NCBI GenBank assembly: GCA_025331125.1
Contig: JAOALB010000002.1
Span: 186,001 to 250,000, forward strand
Length of the DNA: 64,000 nucleotides
Direction: 5' to 3'
Source: Mycogone perniciosa
Lineage: Eukaryota; Ascomycota; Sordariomycetes; Hypocreales; Hypocreaceae
Notes under the pieces: generated by a model
The model's input: only the letters and a program-made list of their open reading frames with translations
Databases searched by the model: none
Told to the model about the DNA's origin: nothing
Translations under genes and position numbers: made by a program
Shown here: in pieces, positions 1 through 11,816 of the stretch
How the letters are laid out: each line of letters opens with the position of its first letter
Position numbering within the stretch: position 1 is the stretch's first letter

Positions 1-2177
1 AAAAAGATGGAACCAGCATACGAAGTACTCCATACGTCGCATTCAAACCCCATACAATCCGGCATGGATAGGCCTACCGGTCTTTAAGTAACCAATAGCC
101 AAGTAGCATTGACTTGAGCATTTGGAATCAACTCAACAGACTATATGCAATGTCACCCTAGACTTGGCGACACAACCGCCCAAGACCACACTTATGTGAG
201 CATGGCCTGATTCCGGAAGCTATGGAGGCTGTAACATTGGTTGAAACGCCCACAAGAATTTTTTGGTCGCCGAAATTTATACTTAATTCACGCTGTCCAT
301 TGTGTTGCCGAGAGAGAACTTTCTGTCCATTCCCCGCATTGAGATCAGCCTGGGAATGATGTTATATTGATGCGCACGACTACACGTAGCTCTCTGTTGG
401 GTTTGAAATCACGCAAAAAATGAAACGCATTTTGGATAGTCAGATATCACTGTCAACTCATCAACAAGACTTGTTGAAATGTTAGAAAACGGCGTGACTC
501 CTATTGTGCCAAGTCGAAAGAATTTTCATGTTGCATGATCGTTCCTCATGGGGATTTTCGGAAGAGGCAACTCGGGGGTGGATCCCAGCTTGGTGCATAG
601 AGAGAGAGACGCTTTCAACAACGGATACAGTAATATACATATAATCCGATTCTGTAAAACATTGGTAGGATTTGTTGGACGTGCATAATAAGACATCGCA
701 GTTGTAGTAGTATTACTAACTCGAGACCTCTAAAACAAGGAACGCAGCACTCTGTACGCACGACGCAGGAGTCACAAAGATCAAGTGTGTGTGTGCTGCC
801 GGAGAGCTCGGATATGCAGGTCATTATGTACTCTGTACTCCGTAGCAAGGTAGTATTCGGAAAATTGAAACCAGGCCAGATATGCGGCCCTTGATGTGAA
901 CGGTCCGTTTTGCAGCATCGCGTATCATCCGTATGTCAACGAAGCGGGGGGGAACTAAAGTATGGATTACGAATCTTCCGCTTGACACGGCTCAACAGGC
1001 CAGGCTAAACTTGTTTGCCCACGTAAGAAGATAAGGTGTGAACTTGGGGTATCCTGGCTTACTCTGTCGCGGGCCTAGTGGCGTTTATAAAGAATAGCCT
1101 CCAAGACGAGTCCATTGTTTCAATAGTCTCAAAATCATTTTCAACTCTATCGGATTATCATTAGCAGCAAACTTGGCGATCTGCCTTAGGCATGTGTTTT
1201 CCCTCTTCGTTAATTACCGCCACCGTACACTATCATCATGGAATTGCGACTAAGTACTTCGTACGGGGTGCGCCGCCTTGGGCATGTTGAGGCTTGGGCT
1301 TTAATGCAAATGGCTGCGGCGTGGCCGCGGAATCGATCATTCATTGGAGTATTACCTCGTAGTTAGTATGCAGTACTTCGTACGAAATAGTACCATCTCG
1401 ATTTCTATTGCCCCTAATTTATCTAAATCCTCAACGAAACAACTTTCAGAGTGGCTGTACGAGAAGGCCGCCGAGCGATAGCCGTGAATGTTTTATTCCG
1501 CACCTCCGAGTAGGATCAAAACAAGAGGAAAAAAAAATCCTGCTCCGTATTAGTCCGAAGTGCTAATAGACGAAATGAAAAGCCATTTGTGACGGAATCA
1601 TTGGCCCAAGCAGGGGCCTTGATGCATAGGAGGATTGTACATATCACACATGGATACAACTGCCGACGCAGCACTCCGTACTTCGTACTGTTGCAGATCT
1701 TCCTACTGACAACATTCACTCCAGCAGGAAGCAGATGCCTGCGTATTATGTCGTATGCCCTCGTACCTCCCCAGCAAGAAATCAATCGAAGTGCCGACCA
1801 GAGTGTGAAAAGCAGGTTGACAACCCCTTTTCGGTACTGGGCCGATCCCAGCAGCGTGGAAACATTGCTTGCACATTGTGAGATTAATTCCATGCAGAGC
1901 GCATGCACAAAGGACGCGCGCATCACACGCTACTGCAGGAACACGCAGAGGACGCTTTGGATTTGGGCGACTTTGCGGGTGAAAAACACTGTGCTAGTAT
2001 TGACATGTGCAAAACGCGGGAGAGTAACAAGACTGAAAACTTTTCGTCCCCTTGGTGGAGTTGCTACACGCAATATGACTTCATGTTGCGATTGGCTGAA
2101 GACTTGTCAGCACGGAATATTAACACACACGGAGTATTAATATGGAGTGCTGCTAGTAATAGCAGTACTAGATAGCA

Positions 2178-2239
2178 GTACGGAGTACGGAGTACTACTC
2201 GTAGTAATAATAGTAGTAGTATTACTTCGTACTTCGTAC
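2178..2239. repeat. Cluster of GTAC-type short repeats
   Basis: This 62 bp block starts with GTACGGAGTACGGAGTAC (tandem 7-nt register), passes through TAG/TAA trinucleotide repeats and ends with GTACTTCGTAC. Both forms are near-palindromes with GTAC at each end and a 3-nt centre. It is the densest copy in the left-hand intergenic region. Function is unknown. Confidence 0.75.
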
Positions 2240-2556
2240 TCTGATGAAGAAAGTCTGACATACTGAGTGAGGCCTGCATCAATCACGGCCGTCATGTTCA
2301 GCTTTCGCCCCTGAGCAAGGAACTTCAACGTGATGCGAATCGTCAATCTTCACCTGTACTCGAGCGGATGCTGATCTTCTGAGAGAGAGACAATTTGCAA
2401 CGTGTCGTGCGATTACCGTCCCGAGACACATTAACACGCCTGGCCCTTGTCGCTAGACGACGGAGAATGAGCATCGTCAGAAACGGATGATTACCTACTG
2501 CTCACGATGCCTTTTTTGGGTCAGTTTTAGTAGCCCGTATTTCGCAGTGCCAGTAG

Positions 2557-2557
<1 letters not shown>

Positions 2558-2587
<30 letters not shown>
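2558..2587. repeat. Microsatellite (ACT)10
   Basis: Ten perfect ACT trinucleotides lie in a non-coding stretch. The poly-leucine reading of one frame is a consequence of the repeat and not evidence of a gene. Confidence 0.9.
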
Positions 2588-2588
<1 letters not shown>

Positions 2589-4605
2589 CTTCCTAGCACT
2601 TCGTATTGCTGGTATTTGAAATCCTGGATAGTTCGAGCAATGGGGAAACCTTATATGTCCAGATTGCCGATGTCGATGCGGATGCCCGCCAGCACGGCGC
2701 AATAGCTGCATGTCTCTCTTGTCGTATCACTGAACTGCGCACGTTCAAGGGACTGTTGGACGCAGACGCAACAAAGAGTCATCTCCTCCAAATCTCGGAT
2801 GCCCTCAGATCGACTCCATACGAGTACAAGTAGTTATTAGTCCATGAACTGAACAAGTGTTGTAAGAAATGGTTATGCATCGTGTCTCCTTATTCATCAT
2901 CGTCGGCGTTACGCGTGGACCAACGGCTGCGAGCCTAGTCAACGCTAGACAGGGCTGATCCCACAGCGCTGGTGATGACGACGAGGATGAAGTCAGGTCA
3001 GGACGGTGTGGACACTACCAGAATAGCAGTACTAGTAGTAATAGGCACCTATTATTACGGAGCCTGGAAATAAGAGAGACCCAACACACCGGAGCCAAGA
3101 TGGACGGTAAATGCTGATCTCGATGCGTTCTCGTCCGCCCAACGGAGTTAACATTGTACTGGCCTGGCCGTACGTACATAATATTGTCTCAATATTTTGA
3201 TTATTTCTTGCGTAATCGAGTGCGGAGTGGCAGAAACGAGGTGCGTCTGAGTACGAAGTACTCCGTAAGTACGAGTAATATGTGAATGTGATGTATCATA
3301 CAGCAACGATCATGATTCGCTGTATCGGGAGTGGCATTCAGGGGCGAGCGGGTTTAATGTGCGCAATGTTCCTCTCACACAGTTTGAAAACAAAAAGCAA
3401 AAAAGCCACAGATACGGCTGCCTTTCTTTTCGGGTTCTTTTTCCTTTTTTGTTGGTAGGATGGAAAGATGAGGTGTTCGAGGCACGCCCCCTTACATACT
3501 CGTATGTACTCTGGACGGAGTATGCCAAAACCATCCTTTAGTGTCACGGATAATCCTGATTCCAGTACGAGCTTCGCCCAGCTGGAGCTGTTCTCTCGCT
3601 GGCAAAACTCGCAGCCGTTACCTACGAAGGCTATAAGGGTACTACTACGAGCACTCCGTAGAGGCCGTTGTTCTCTCGTTAATTAGGCCTTGAACCAACA
3701 CCAGAGACACTACGGATGCCCGGAACAGCACTCCGCAAGAGCCGGCAGGCAGCTCGGCGTGCTACAACCCACTGTAACAGTGCTAACGGTGCTGCTAACA
3801 GCCTCATCGGCTCAGTCCAAGCCTTCCGGCCGCCCCGCTAAGCCGCTGAAAGCCCCCCACTAGGACCCATTATGCTGGCTGAGGCGGGACCCGCCTGTCA
3901 CCGCACTGTTCATCTCCTTGCCTGTTCCCTCTAGGGGTCCTCCCTTGCCCCTGAACTGAAAGTTTTAGCGGCTACACAGGCCCCTCCGCGTACCGGCATA
4001 TGCCGCCTGCAGCATCAATCCAGCAGAGCACTCGTACCTAAGAGAAGCTCGCGCTCTTGCTCAAGCACATCCACGTTCCACATCTTACATCTCTCCGATC
4101 TCTGCACCAGAATGACAGGTCGATAGGGTTGATCTGATCTGTTCCATATTGACGGCTTCACAACTGTCTTCACACTCGTTTCCTATTCATTACACATCAT
4201 AGTACAGACAATTGTGTGGGTATGCGCGCGCTTTCAGCCTCACTTTCGACTTTATCAGCCCACCAGCCCACCACATTCGCTCGTCGAAGCCGTTTATTAA
4301 GAACCACCTAGACGGGAAACGATAATATTGTGAAACACGGAACCGCAACGCTCATTATTCGTATCAACTAGGGGTTCGCTTCTCGTTACTCGACAGCATA
4401 CATATCGCCGTGCAGCGCAGCGCAGGTAACCGTTCAATCGAATTACTCATTGGTGCGTCGTCTGTGGGTGCGACTGTACTGTACTCCCGACAGCAACTAC
4501 ACTTACCACTCTTCTCTCATTTACATCACCAAATCTTGATCCTATCTGAATGAGTCGGGTCTGAGTTTGAGGCGCCTCAGCCATCCCCGAAACGCCGATT
4601 CCACC

Positions 4606-7068
4606 ATGGCCAATGGGAATGCCCTCGACCCTCTACAGGGGAACCATACTTTCCCTCGACGAATGGATCCCAGTGTTCTCGCTGATACTGAGAACCCACT
4701 GCGGCAAAGCAAATTAGGACGTCGAGAATCTAGACTGGGACTGAGAAACCTCTTTGGACGCTCAAGCAAGACTACCAAAGAGCAGGATGGACTGGCGCCG
4801 CCCAAGACACCCTCGCGGTCTGGCGGCATTCGAGCCTCTATTGCGGAGATGAGCCATTGGCCATATGGACAACAGGCTCGATCCGAAATCACCCTTCCCA
4901 CAGCGCATCAACCCTGGGAGACTCCCTATGAGCCACCCGGACCTGGGCAGCAGTCCAGCCGTGAGTCGCATAACGGAGCAGGGAAGCGCAAGCCAGGCAT
5001 AGGTGCAGTAAAGCAATCTCGAAATATGCTCGCGACATGGACTGCACCGCCTCTATTCAAAGCATACCCCCAAGCTACCAGGCATAAAATACTCCCCACA
5101 GTCACAATATCTGCGGATGCCATCCTGCGATTGAACGAGAAGAAGATCTCGTCAGGCGCTGACCCAACAGCATCTATGAATGATTTAAGGGCAGAGAGCC
5201 AGGGAGCTGACAAAGAGAAACCCAAGAGGAGGCTTCGCAGCGACTCTTTGGCGGCTGGAAACCTTCAGTGGACAACTAAAATCTATGTTTTGGTAACTTC
5301 CGGTTACCTGTTGCAGTATTCCAGCGATGGTCACTTTGATCGTGTCCCCGAGAAGGTGTTGCGTCTAGGTCGATCATCCGCAGCCTTTGCAACCGACGTG
5401 ATTCCAGGGCGGCATTGGGTTCTACAAGTCTCGTCCGCTACTGACGGCGACGGCGCACCCTCGACAGATTCTCGGTCGCTATTCTCCAGGCTTCCCTTTC
5501 GAATACCTGATAAACGCCAAAGCTCCAACTTGTTCATGGTTTTCGAAAACGCAGAAGACATGGAAGAGTGGCTGACCAGCTTGCGTGGTGCGATTGAGAA
5601 ATTGGGCGGCAAGAAGAATGTTTCTGAGACTGGAGCGACCAAAGTGGACGACAATGATGTACACCTCCGTGCAGTATCAAGTCAGCGGACAATCGTTGTC
5701 AGGGATCACGCTCGATTCTCACAGGTCATGAGTTCGCCGAGCTCTTCATCACAGGAGGATCAAGAGCCCCGAGTCAGCGTTTGCTCGACATCAGTGACTG
5801 ACTACGATGTCGCCACACAAGACGCAACCCAGGATGACGACGCATCAACAACAAACAGTGTTATATCCCACGATAGTCGCCAGCTGGAAAATCTGCGCGA
5901 CAGCTCCAATCGCCTGTCTCTCTTGTCGTCGGGCCAACGAACGGTGATGACATCAACTACCTCTTCCCCCGCAAGCTCCCCAATTCTAGACCGGTTTCCT
6001 AGACCGGGAGACGGGCTACCTGTTTGTCGAGATATTAATGCTATGCCTGAGGCACGACCAAGACCAAATGCTGGCGTCATCTTGCATCGGCGGATGTCTC
6101 TGCAAACCGTTGGTCCACTTGTTGGAGAGACCAGTATCGGAAGAGCAGCGGATCAGCGACCCGTTTCATCATGTGGCCGTGGAACTCGAAGCGACGGGAC
6201 CCTCTCACCTCTGGGATCGTATCCCACTCCAAATTTCAGTGTCCCGCACTCGTCAAGCCGGCGATTTTCCTATATCAAGCCATCATCCATGGAGTCGGAT
6301 GCTCCACCTCCACCACCGAAAGACAGCATAATGGTAATCCCCCGGACTACGTTGCGCAAACTGTCGATGATTCGAGCTGGGCGGCCTTTGTCTACCGTTG
6401 AAGATCAACCGTCTCCTAGAGAAAGCATCCCGGAACGACCGGCGACGTGCCACAATGTCGAACCTAGGCCCTCAACACCGTTAGCCGACGTTCCCAGAGT
6501 GCCGCGGGGACGATTGATGTCGGTCCAACATATACCGAGTCGTGATCTGAGTTGTGATGGGGCATCTAGCCAGCGTTCAAGCTGGGTGTCTGTAGAAGCT
6601 ACACTTTGCCCCCGCAGGCTCTCAAGCATTGGCACGATGGGAAAACACGGTGATGGTGGAAACACTCGGCCGTTGCAGCCGCTGAGTATGCCCTTGGTCG
6701 TGCCCAAGGCCGGGGATAGCAGAAAATCCGGCAGATCCTCCTTGGATCCTATCGAAACAAACAGAAGCGGCTCCATCAGCCGATCCCGCGCAGCGAAGCG
6801 CGCAAGCATAAGCTCCATTCACTCTGACCGACCGAGTTCGGGCGACATGGAGCCGCTACCGAGGCGTGCGCCGCAGCCAACAGGACCTCTTCCCCCTATT
6901 CCTCAACACTCAACAGCCAGCAAACAGACTGTACAAGTGGTTATGCCTACCAAGGTTTTGGTCAGCAAGAGAAGCATGCCCCAGATAGTGGTGGACGGAC
7001 CTCCTCCGGCTCCGCCACCGACCTGTGCTCTTCCACCAATCCCACAGAAGCCGACAGTCGAGGCATGA
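4606..7068 (+). CDS. PH-domain protein with long disordered C-terminus
   Basis: Single-exon gene of 820 aa. The ATG at 4606 sits in a strong context (CCACCATGG); the frame is open further upstream only to a TTG. Residues about 218-336 look like a pleckstrin-homology domain: a strand-rich start (LQWTTKIYVLVTSGYLLQYS), a long variable loop, and a C-terminal amphipathic helix with the conserved Trp (AEDMEEWLTSLRGAIEKL). PH domains bind phosphoinositides or proteins, so membrane or cortex recruitment is likely, but the ligand is not visible. The rest is Ser/Pro/Arg-rich and probably disordered, with proline clusters near residues 564 and 805-818 that could bind SH3 or WW domains. It could belong with fungal PH proteins of the Caf120/Skg3 type, but I cannot establish that. 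The PH call is good; the cellular role is unknown. Confidence 0.85.
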   Translation: MANGNALDPLQGNHTFPRRMDPSVLADTENPLRQSKLGRRESRLGLRNLFGRSSKTTKEQDGLAPPKTPSRSGGIRASIAEMSHWPYGQQARSEITLPTAHQPWETPYEPPGPGQQSSRESHNGAGKRKPGIGAVKQSRNMLATWTAPPLFKAYPQATRHKILPTVTISADAILRLNEKKISSGADPTASMNDLRAESQGADKEKPKRRLRSDSLAAGNLQWTTKIYVLVTSGYLLQYSSDGHFDRVPEKVLRLGRSSAAFATDVIPGRHWVLQVSSATDGDGAPSTDSRSLFSRLPFRIPDKRQSSNLFMVFENAEDMEEWLTSLRGAIEKLGGKKNVSETGATKVDDNDVHLRAVSSQRTIVVRDHARFSQVMSSPSSSSQEDQEPRVSVCSTSVTDYDVATQDATQDDDASTTNSVISHDSRQLENLRDSSNRLSLLSSGQRTVMTSTTSSPASSPILDRFPRPGDGLPVCRDINAMPEARPRPNAGVILHRRMSLQTVGPLVGETSIGRAADQRPVSSCGRGTRSDGTLSPLGSYPTPNFSVPHSSSRRFSYIKPSSMESDAPPPPPKDSIMVIPRTTLRKLSMIRAGRPLSTVEDQPSPRESIPERPATCHNVEPRPSTPLADVPRVPRGRLMSVQHIPSRDLSCDGASSQRSSWVSVEATLCPRRLSSIGTMGKHGDGGNTRPLQPLSMPLVVPKAGDSRKSGRSSLDPIETNRSGSISRSRAAKRASISSIHSDRPSSGDMEPLPRRAPQPTGPLPPIPQHSTASKQTVQVVMPTKVLVSKRSMPQIVVDGPPPAPPPTCALPPIPQKPTVEA

Positions 7069-8274
7069 GACTGTCTGACAGGATCAACCCGTCCCTTCCC
7101 TTGATATACTGTATTTCTTTATCCCCATCTTAATCATATTGTTCATGTTTACCGACCACTGCGGCACACAACAGCTGCATTCAGATACTCGAAACTTTCC
7201 ATTGATTCTGGCGGTTGGCGTTTCAGACATCCCATGGCGGAACATATTTATTACCTGGACGGACCCGATATATTTCCTTCATCTCTGATCCCTGTACGAT
7301 ATACGAAAAAGAGTGGCTTTGCGATGTATTATGAATGTATACCTTATCTTGCTCTGTACTATAACGACCGTGGGGTGTTTGGCAAAAAAGAGGCTGTTTG
7401 GGTGGACGGATAGGCGCGTCAAGAGGGAGTTGGCCATCGGCTGATACAAGTTTCAATATATGTATTTATAGATACCAAAATTCATTTTTAGAATTGTTCA
7501 TTTTCTGTCACGCTGGATTGCCTACTTTGTGGTGTGAGATGTGATGTGAGCTTGAAAACTTGACATGGGAATGATGGGTTCACGGCACTCTGCCGATTAA
7601 AGCAGGTAGCTTTGCATTCCGACTCGATCGGAGGGAGGGCAATTAATAGTGAGTGTTTTTGTCAGTCTTGTCTCTCCGAAGAGCAACGAAGCTATTCCCA
7701 GGAGAGAAGCCAAAGGGTCAGATCGCCAAAGGCTGTTTCAGAAAGAGTAAACGCTATTACTCCGCAGTCTCCACCGCGGGGGAGAGATCAACGGCATCAT
7801 TGGCATGCTTATTCTAACATGGCTTGGCATGCTGGATGTCTTGATCAGCTTCTGTTTCTGAGATGGAGAGATGCCATTACTACTCCGAACAGAGGTAAGA
7901 GCAGTATTTATATGTCTGGGTTTGACATGGAGGACGGCGATCTGACACGGGAATGGAAAGAAGGCCGGTTGGCAATTTGATGCTTAAATAGACGAGAGAT
8001 CGCCCCAGACCTTGTAGAGATAGAGCATAGTCTATCCAGCTTTTGGCGTTGAAGAAAAGAAGAGTCTCCCCCCTTGCAATTGCTACCCTTTTTAGAAGTG
8101 TAGAACGAAGGAGCACCCGAAGAAGCAACCTTACCAAGACATCTAATTATACATTGGTCAGCCTCACCGGTTCTGGTTCTCTTATCATTGAGCGGTGTCC
8201 AATCTTTCCCTGGCATCTATGACTAGAGAATCGAATCCATTGATCCTCTGTACAGATTCGTCTTCCTTTTCGTC
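7069..8274. other. Intergenic region between PH-domain and dehydrogenase genes
   Basis: The first few hundred bases follow the PH gene stop and are AT-rich, consistent with a 3' UTR. A frame at 7612-7980 has a TTG start, no recognisable domain and no splice partners, so I do not call it. The bases just before 8275 are probably the dehydrogenase promoter. Nothing else is recognisable. Confidence 0.5.
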
Positions 8275-9794
8275 ATGACGCGTTCTATGTGGTTGATATT
8301 CACCACCATCGTCGCGACTGGTGCCCTCGCATCTCAAGCCGCCGCGAGCTGTACGCCTCTGCAGCCGACGTCGCAGCCAGTGACGGCGCCTGGGGTTCAG
8401 TACAAGGTATTGGCCAATGGGCTGACCGGCCCTAGGGGCATCATCATCGATTCCGAGGGCAATCTCCTCGTTGTTGAGAGGAGAGGTGGGATCCAGCGAA
8501 TCGTCTTGGATGGCGGCGAGGGCCTTGATGTGTGTGTTGAGTCCAAGAAGCGGATTGTGTCTGATCAATCGGTAAGTCTAGTGTTCGTTTCTCACCCCAA
8601 TACCTACGATAGAGTAGCAAGACTAATAATCGTTGTTTTCTTCTTGTTTTACATAGCTCACCCATGGCGTTACACTTTCAGCCGATGGCAAGACGCTCTT
8701 TGCCTCGTCTTCTAATGACGTCTTTGCCTATCCCTATGATGCTTCCAAGGGAACAACTGGACCTGGGAAATCCGTCATCACGGGCATGGATAGCGCAGAT
8801 CATGTTACGCGAACCTTGTTGATTCCAAGGCACAACCCGAACCTGCTCCTCGTTTCCCGCGGATCGGCTGCCAATATCGATGACCCAACCATGGAGGTGG
8901 GATCGGGTCGGTCTCAGATTCGCACGTTTGAGATTAGCAAACTCTTGGGCGGAAATGAGGCTGTTGCGTATACCAGCGGCGCCGTGCTTGGATGGGGATT
9001 GAGGAACAGCGTTGGTGTTGCGGACCATCCTCTCTCAGGTCATATTGTAAGTTGTCCCTTGGCATCACACCATTCACTTAGGCTTACTTTATATAATATC
9101 AGTGGTCGGTCGAAAACTCCATCGACAACATGAAGCGACTTGGCAGTGCCATTCACAACACAAACCCTGGTGAGGAGCTCAACTTTCACGGCCCTCCCAA
9201 CGACACCAGCAGCGCTGTCTATGGCAAGAACTATGGCTATCCCCAGTGCGTGGCCATTTTCGACGCCTCTACCGTGAGGAACTATCCCGGCAGCGCAGCT
9301 GTTGGAAAGCAGATGATAGGCGATCACACGGTTGCGGGCACCACAGATGAGTACTGTCTCGGCAAGACGATTTCGCCGAGAATCACGTTTGGATCGCACT
9401 TGGCGCCACTGGACATTGCGTTCCAGGGCAACGGAGCTGGTGCCTTTGTGTCGTTTCACGGAAGCTGGTGAGATGTCCCTCTGCAACGACCGTCCATATC
9501 CTCCGTAGGTCTAACAGGAGAGCATTCAGGAACCGACAGCCCCCGAACGGCTACCGGCTCAGCCGCGTTGACTTCGGCGCAGACGGCCTCCCTGTGGAGC
9601 CCTCGACCAGCACCAAGGCCGAGGTGCAGCTGCTGTGGAACGCCAACAATTCTCAGTGTCCCGGGAGGTGCTTCCGGCCAGTCGGGCTGGCGGTAGACGA
9701 AGCCATCGCTGCAGGCAAGAAGCGGGTGTTTATGACGAGCGATTCGACTGGAGAGGTGTTTGTGGTGACGGGAGTGCACAGGGGCAGCTCGTAG
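8275..9794 (+). CDS. Secreted glucose/sorbosone dehydrogenase-like beta-propeller
   Basis: Four exons: 8275-8571, 8657-9046, 9103-9467 and 9530-9794. Introns are 85, 56 and 62 nt with GTAAGT, GTAAGT and GTGAGA donors. The spliced protein is 438 aa. Residues 1-24 form a signal peptide (hydrophobic core IFTTIVATGALASQAAA), so it is likely secreted. The body resembles the GSDH / L-sorbosone dehydrogenase family of PQQ-type six-bladed propellers: NGLTGPRGI near the start, GLRNSVGVA with the conserved Arg-Asn, GKNYGYP, and FHGSWNRQPPNGY spanning the third intron. Family members oxidise sugars or polyols, using PQQ in characterised cases; fungal members are poorly characterised and the substrate here is unknown. 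Length is normal for the family and the frame is intact across all junctions. Confidence 0.9.
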
Positions 9795-10398
9795 CCCTGA
9801 TTGTCTTGAATGAAGCTGTGTTGGTGATGTTTTGGTGACGTACATGTGGTTGGTCATTGTGATATAGTATCGGAGCAGCATCTCATTGAGCCACGAAGCT
9901 ATGCTATGGTGCCCCACAAGTGACAGCAAAAAAGTGGCTGGGTGGCTGGGTGGCTGGGGCCTGGACAAAGACCTCACGATACTTCCTTTCATAATGCATA
10001 CTACTACTTCGTACTACTTCGTACAACCAGAGACCAAAAAAAAAGAAACAATTCGTCTTTACCAAGAACACAAATATCTACAGCACTCACTCATTCATAG
10101 TACATACACTATGGCCGCTGCCTTTTGAGACGCACTTCAACCCGCTATGCCATTCATTTGCCATCTGCGCCAAAGGCGGTGATTGTACGCACGGCTTCGT
10201 CCGCGGCGGATTCGCTCCCCTCGTCCCGTCTCGTCTCTTCTCTCTCGTCTCCTCTCTCCTCTCTCCGCCTTTTCGTCCCCTGGGCGGCCCGTTAAGTCGG
10301 CCAAAGCAGCAGCAACAGCAGCAACAATAACGCCCTTTGCCTCTTGTGCTGCCGCCTTCGATCGCGTCGCTTCAAAGATCGAAGCGAACAAACAAAAC
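9795..10398. other. Intergenic region and pyrimidine-rich leader
   Basis: It holds a GGCTGGGT tandem near 9940-9958, a GTAC-type repeat pair (TACTTCGTAC copies) at 10005-10024, and a strongly C/T-rich stretch at about 10200-10275. The C/T tract lies 120-200 nt before the next start codon and looks like a fungal pyrimidine-rich core promoter or leader. The downstream frame is open back to a TTG at 10183, but this part has no conserved feature. Confidence 0.5.
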
Positions 10399-11166
10399 AT
10401 GCCTGCGCTGCCCCTTCTCCCCCCCAGGCCCGATGGCCTCACGAATCCTCACCTCCCCGTCGTCATCCACCCGCTATCGCCTTCGTCCACTACCATAGCC
10501 GCGACTACAATTATCGCCAATGTCGTCGTTCGACAACAAAACCCTTCGCCCACGCCCTCCCAGACATTCGTCGTCGTGCCCGACTCCTACGGCGCCCTGG
10601 ACAGCTCTCCCTCTCCAGGCATCGTCGTCGCCATCACCCTCGGCTCCATCGCTGGCTTCCTCCTCCTTATCATGCTAATCTACTCCATCCTCGGCTTCGG
10701 CCCCGTGGCGTTCTGGAAACCCCGCACCGAAGTCGTCGAAGTCAGAACTCACCACCCCTCGCGCAGCGTCCTCAGTTTCCGCACGCGCAGCGAACGACCT
10801 CCTCCACCGCGCAAGACCAAGACGCGGCCTGTGCGCGCCACGCAGATGTTTCAAGTCCGCACCAGAGAGCGCGTCGTGGAAAGACCCGCGCGCGGAGCAG
10901 GAGGCGGAGGGCGGCGCTCACCTGTCGTTGTAGAACCGCCTAGGAGGAGGGAACCTTCGCCATTGACGGAGACGGAGACGAGCGTGCCGACAGGATTGCC
11001 CTCTGATTACGACGAGGAGAACGAGGTCGTTGTGATTGAGGAGAATACCCCCCCCAGGCGGAAGAGCAGTCGCAGACAGGGTCCGGGCGATCGGCACAGG
11101 AGGTCGAGCAGCTATCGCGGATCGAGCAATGGTGATTTTGACGATAGGAGAAAGAACCGACGATAA
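10399..11166 (+). CDS. Small single-span membrane protein, unknown function
   Basis: Intronless, 255 aa from the first in-frame ATG (10399, context AAAACATG). The N-terminal half is Pro/Ser/Thr-rich, ending in a region before one clear transmembrane segment (about residues 75-100, VVAITLGSIAGFLLLIMLIY core). The C-terminal half is highly basic (RTRSERPPPPRKTKTRPVR and RKSSRRQG stretches), then a short acidic patch (DYDEENEVVVIEEN). The positive-inside rule predicts N-out/C-in, with an extracellular Ser/Thr-rich stalk and a cytosolic Arg-rich tail. That resembles small fungal plasma-membrane sensors or anchors, but I do not recognise a named family. If the frame's TTG at 10183 were used the protein would gain 72 residues; that is unlikely. 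Confidence 0.7.
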   Translation: MPALPLLPPRPDGLTNPHLPVVIHPLSPSSTTIAATTIIANVVVRQQNPSPTPSQTFVVVPDSYGALDSSPSPGIVVAITLGSIAGFLLLIMLIYSILGFGPVAFWKPRTEVVEVRTHHPSRSVLSFRTRSERPPPPRKTKTRPVRATQMFQVRTRERVVERPARGAGGGGRRSPVVVEPPRRREPSPLTETETSVPTGLPSDYDEENEVVVIEENTPPRRKSSRRQGPGDRHRRSSSYRGSSNGDFDDRRKNRR

Positions 11167-11816
11167 TGACGATTGAGCTGGGATGAAGAAATTTGCTGGA
11201 AGCTTCGCATTGTCTTTTGAGCCGATGAGTTTTGATACCCAAGCTATGGAACCTACATTTTTTGGGGGGTTGGGGGAGAGAAAGGGGGAGACAGGTGTTC
11301 ATGATATTGGAAATGAATTCGAAAGACCAGACTTCAAGGGGGCGGGTTTGATAATGATAGAGGACTGAACGATGATGGGGATAAGACTGGCAATACTTCT
11401 TCTGGTAGCAGCAGCATATGTTTGGCGTTGTGGGTTTGCATGATGTGACGATGATGTTTTTGGATGTGGAATCTGAAGGTGCTGGGCGTCAGTAATGTCA
11501 AGGAGAGACATATCAAGTATATGAATAGGCATGCTTGTTTTTAATACTCAGTAGTTAGATAATTCGTATCACATAAACCTCCCCCCCCCCTTTTCACGAA
11601 CCCCATCTAATATTGCCAAGGTATTCTCGAGAGAAAAAGAAAAAAGAAACCCTTATGGACAAAAATCCAGTGTCCATGTCTGTCTGACCCAACCCAACCC
11701 TGAAAACATATATAAATATATACCCAACACCGAGTTTCCCGACAAAGTCCAAGATTCGTCCGTCACGTTTCACAATTCGTAAAACCCCTCCCAGTTGAAT
11801 GATTCGAGATCGTTCT
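11167..11816. other. Intergenic region between convergent genes
   Basis: It lies between the 3' ends of the small membrane protein (+) and the Zn2Cys6 factor (-), so it should hold two 3' UTRs. A C homopolymer run is at about 11580-11590 and an A/G-rich stretch at 11625-11650. No gene is recognisable. Confidence 0.5.

Larger units (their letters stand above)
1..4605. other. Intergenic region without a supported gene
   Basis: Open frames here are short, overlap on both strands and mostly begin at non-ATG codons. Their translations contain peptides such as STPY and YEVRS, which are just translations of the interspersed GTAC repeats. Copies of GTACTTCGTAC lie at 1254-1264, 1373-1383, 1678-1688 and 2229-2239, a tandem GTACGGAG copy at 2178-2195 and GTACGAAGTAC at 3251-3261. 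A trinucleotide ACT run is at 2558-2587. The last several hundred bases, which are C/T-rich with no repeat motif, are probably promoter and 5' leader of the PH-domain gene. Confidence 0.6.

Noticed and set aside
1589..2140. 183-aa open frame on the plus strand
   Set aside because: No domain or low-complexity signal of a real protein, it overlaps a 136-aa frame on the other strand, and part of it is translated GTAC repeat.
2606..2833. 75-aa frame with a protein-like middle (GETLYVQIADVDADARQHG)
   Set aside because: No splice partners or homologous family recognised, non-ATG start, and it ends in repeat-derived STPYEYK. It might be a relic, but support is too weak.
7612..7980. 122-aa frame between the PH and dehydrogenase genes
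   Set aside because: TTG start and no recognisable feature; more likely promoter or UTR.
10344..10943. 199-aa Arg/Pro-rich frame overlapping the small membrane protein
   Set aside because: Out-of-frame shadow of the GC-rich membrane-protein gene; only the 10399 frame has a clear TM helix and balanced composition.
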